This document shows positions 4,771 through 5,133 of a stretch of DNA of 5,133 nucleotides, in pieces; the stretch's first letter is position 1; every line of letters starts with the position of its first letter. The position numbers were made by a program, and so were the translations under genes. Under the pieces are notes generated by a model. That model did no database searches and was not told the origin of the DNA. It worked only from the letters and a program-made list of their open reading frames with translations. Source of the DNA: Alphaproteobacteria bacterium (GTDB lineage: Bacteria; Pseudomonadota; Alphaproteobacteria; JABAAW01); the NCBI GenBank assembly GCA_014238625.1, contig JABAAS010000077.1, positions 1 through 5,133 of the forward strand. Reading direction: 5' to 3'.

Positions 4771-4851
4771 ATGCGTGAATGGCAAGTCTCCCTCAAGTCT
4801 ACTCTCATGGGAGACTTGAGGGAGGCTTGCCCCAATAGCTTTGAGAGGTAG
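4771..4851 (+). other. Possible 26-codon leader ORF before the binding-protein gene
   Basis: An ATG at 4771 opens a 26-codon frame that runs through both arms of the hairpin and stops with TAG at 4849-4851, immediately after the GAGAGG ribosome site of the next gene. A second in-frame ATG lies in the hairpin loop (4807). Only a weak CGGA precedes the first ATG. It could be a chance ORF; the reason to note it is that its end coincides with the downstream ribosome site. Confidence 0.2.
4781..4831 (+). promoter_or_regulatory. Strong 20-bp hairpin in the leader of the binding-protein gene
   Basis: The arm at 4781-4800 (starts GGCAAG, ends AAGTCT) pairs with 4812-4831 (starts AGACTT, ends CTTGCC) along all 20 positions, with one G-U pair and an 11-nt loop. 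It ends 11 nt before the GAGAGG ribosome site (4843-4848). No T-run follows on either strand, so it is not a normal intrinsic terminator. A translational or RNA-stability element, or a protein-binding dyad, is more likely. Confidence 0.8.
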
Positions 4852-4859
4852 TCGTAATA

Positions 4860-5133
4860 ATGATAGATTTTATTAAAAAACCTATGGTGCTAGCCGCCAT
4901 AGCAGTGCTCGTCGTCGTTGTCGTCTTTGTAGGAATGCGTTCCGGGATGATGGGCGATAAAATGGATGGCGATATGATGATGAAAGATCGAGCAGATGCT
5001 GATCCGATTCGTGTACCGATACATAATTGGTCTAGCCAAATCGTCGGTGCTCATATCGTTGGTAAAATCTTGGAAAAACAAGGTTTTACTGTCGAATATG
5101 TGCCTGCCGATAGTCAGGTCGTCTATACTTCTA
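4860..5133 (+). CDS. Glycine betaine/choline-type ABC transporter substrate-binding protein, N-terminal part
   Basis: The 91 residues visible run off the right edge. Residues 1-7 are MIDFIKK, 9-27 form a hydrophobic helix, and 28-47 a Met/Asp/Gly-rich linker (RSGMMGDKM...). From about 50 (PIRVPIHNWSSQIVGAHI) to 91 (FTVEYVPADSQVVYTS) the sequence matches the start of the OpuAC/ProX domain, which binds quaternary amines such as glycine betaine, choline or proline betaine and hands them to an ABC permease. Neither a lipobox nor a clear signal-peptidase site follows the helix, so it is probably membrane-anchored with the domain in the periplasm. The ATG at 4860 lies 11 nt after GAGAGG. The gene is divergent from the DUF1989/GcvT fusion. 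Permease and ATPase genes would be expected to the right. Substrate is inferred from family. Confidence 0.8.
   Translation, partial: MIDFIKKPMVLAAIAVLVVVVVFVGMRSGMMGDKMDGDMMMKDRADADPIRVPIHNWSSQIVGAHIVGKILEKQGFTVEYVPADSQVVYTS

Noticed and set aside
4781..4831. Intrinsic terminator
   Set aside because: No T-run follows the stem on either strand, and it lies directly before a ribosome site and not after a gene.
4890..5081. Minus-strand 63-aa ORF
   Set aside because: Antisense to the binding-protein gene; its His/Asp-rich content reflects reversed Met and Val codons.
1..5133. Global reassignment of TAG to a sense codon
   Set aside because: TAG sits at the natural end of ectC, where the family normally ends, and as a double stop after ORF1; only the cbiD codon needs explaining.

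Overview
The window looks like the chromosome of a Gram-negative, probably proteobacterial, heterotroph of intermediate G+C. It carries an anaerobic-type cobalamin synthesis gene, an ectoine synthase, a large DUF1989/GcvT fusion protein and the start of a glycine-betaine-type ABC substrate-binding protein. No gene fixes the lineage, so this assignment is an inference.

Layout. 1-285 (minus): the 5' part of cbiD, interrupted by an in-frame TAG at codon 66 and running off the left edge. 373-446 (plus): tRNA-Arg(ACG). 539-931 (plus): ectC without ectA or ectB in view. 938-1771 (plus): two tandem modules, each an intergenic block followed by a small membrane-protein gene (67 and 59 aa). 1772-1911: convergent intergenic region with a terminator-like hairpin and a tetranucleotide repeat. 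1912-4488 (minus, probably really starting near 4545): an 858-aa DUF1989 + aminomethyltransferase fusion. 4546-4859: divergent control region with a good minus-strand promoter, helically phased T-tracts, a 20-bp hairpin and a possible leader ORF. 4860 to the end (plus): the N-terminal 91 residues of a membrane-anchored quaternary-amine (ProX/OpuAC-like) binding protein.

The most interesting signal is that the two small proteins after ectC share the N-terminus of the binding protein: (M)-x-Asp-Phe-Ile-Lys-Lys, one membrane helix, then a Met/Gly-rich outer segment. ORF1 and the binding-protein gene are identical over 16 nt at their 5' ends. They look like freed or duplicated anchor cassettes. 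Ectoine synthesis, quaternary-amine uptake and a folate-dependent C1-transferase-like enzyme together suggest a compatible-solute theme, which is inferred from context only.

A second theme is short tandem duplication: at least seven independent local repeats (units 4, 10, 11, 12, 12, 14, 14 and 15 bp) occur in coding and control DNA. Those inside genes are multiples of three. Together with the cbiD nonsense codon and an apparent ATA start on the fusion gene, this suggests a slippage-prone and possibly decaying genome, or unusual translation.
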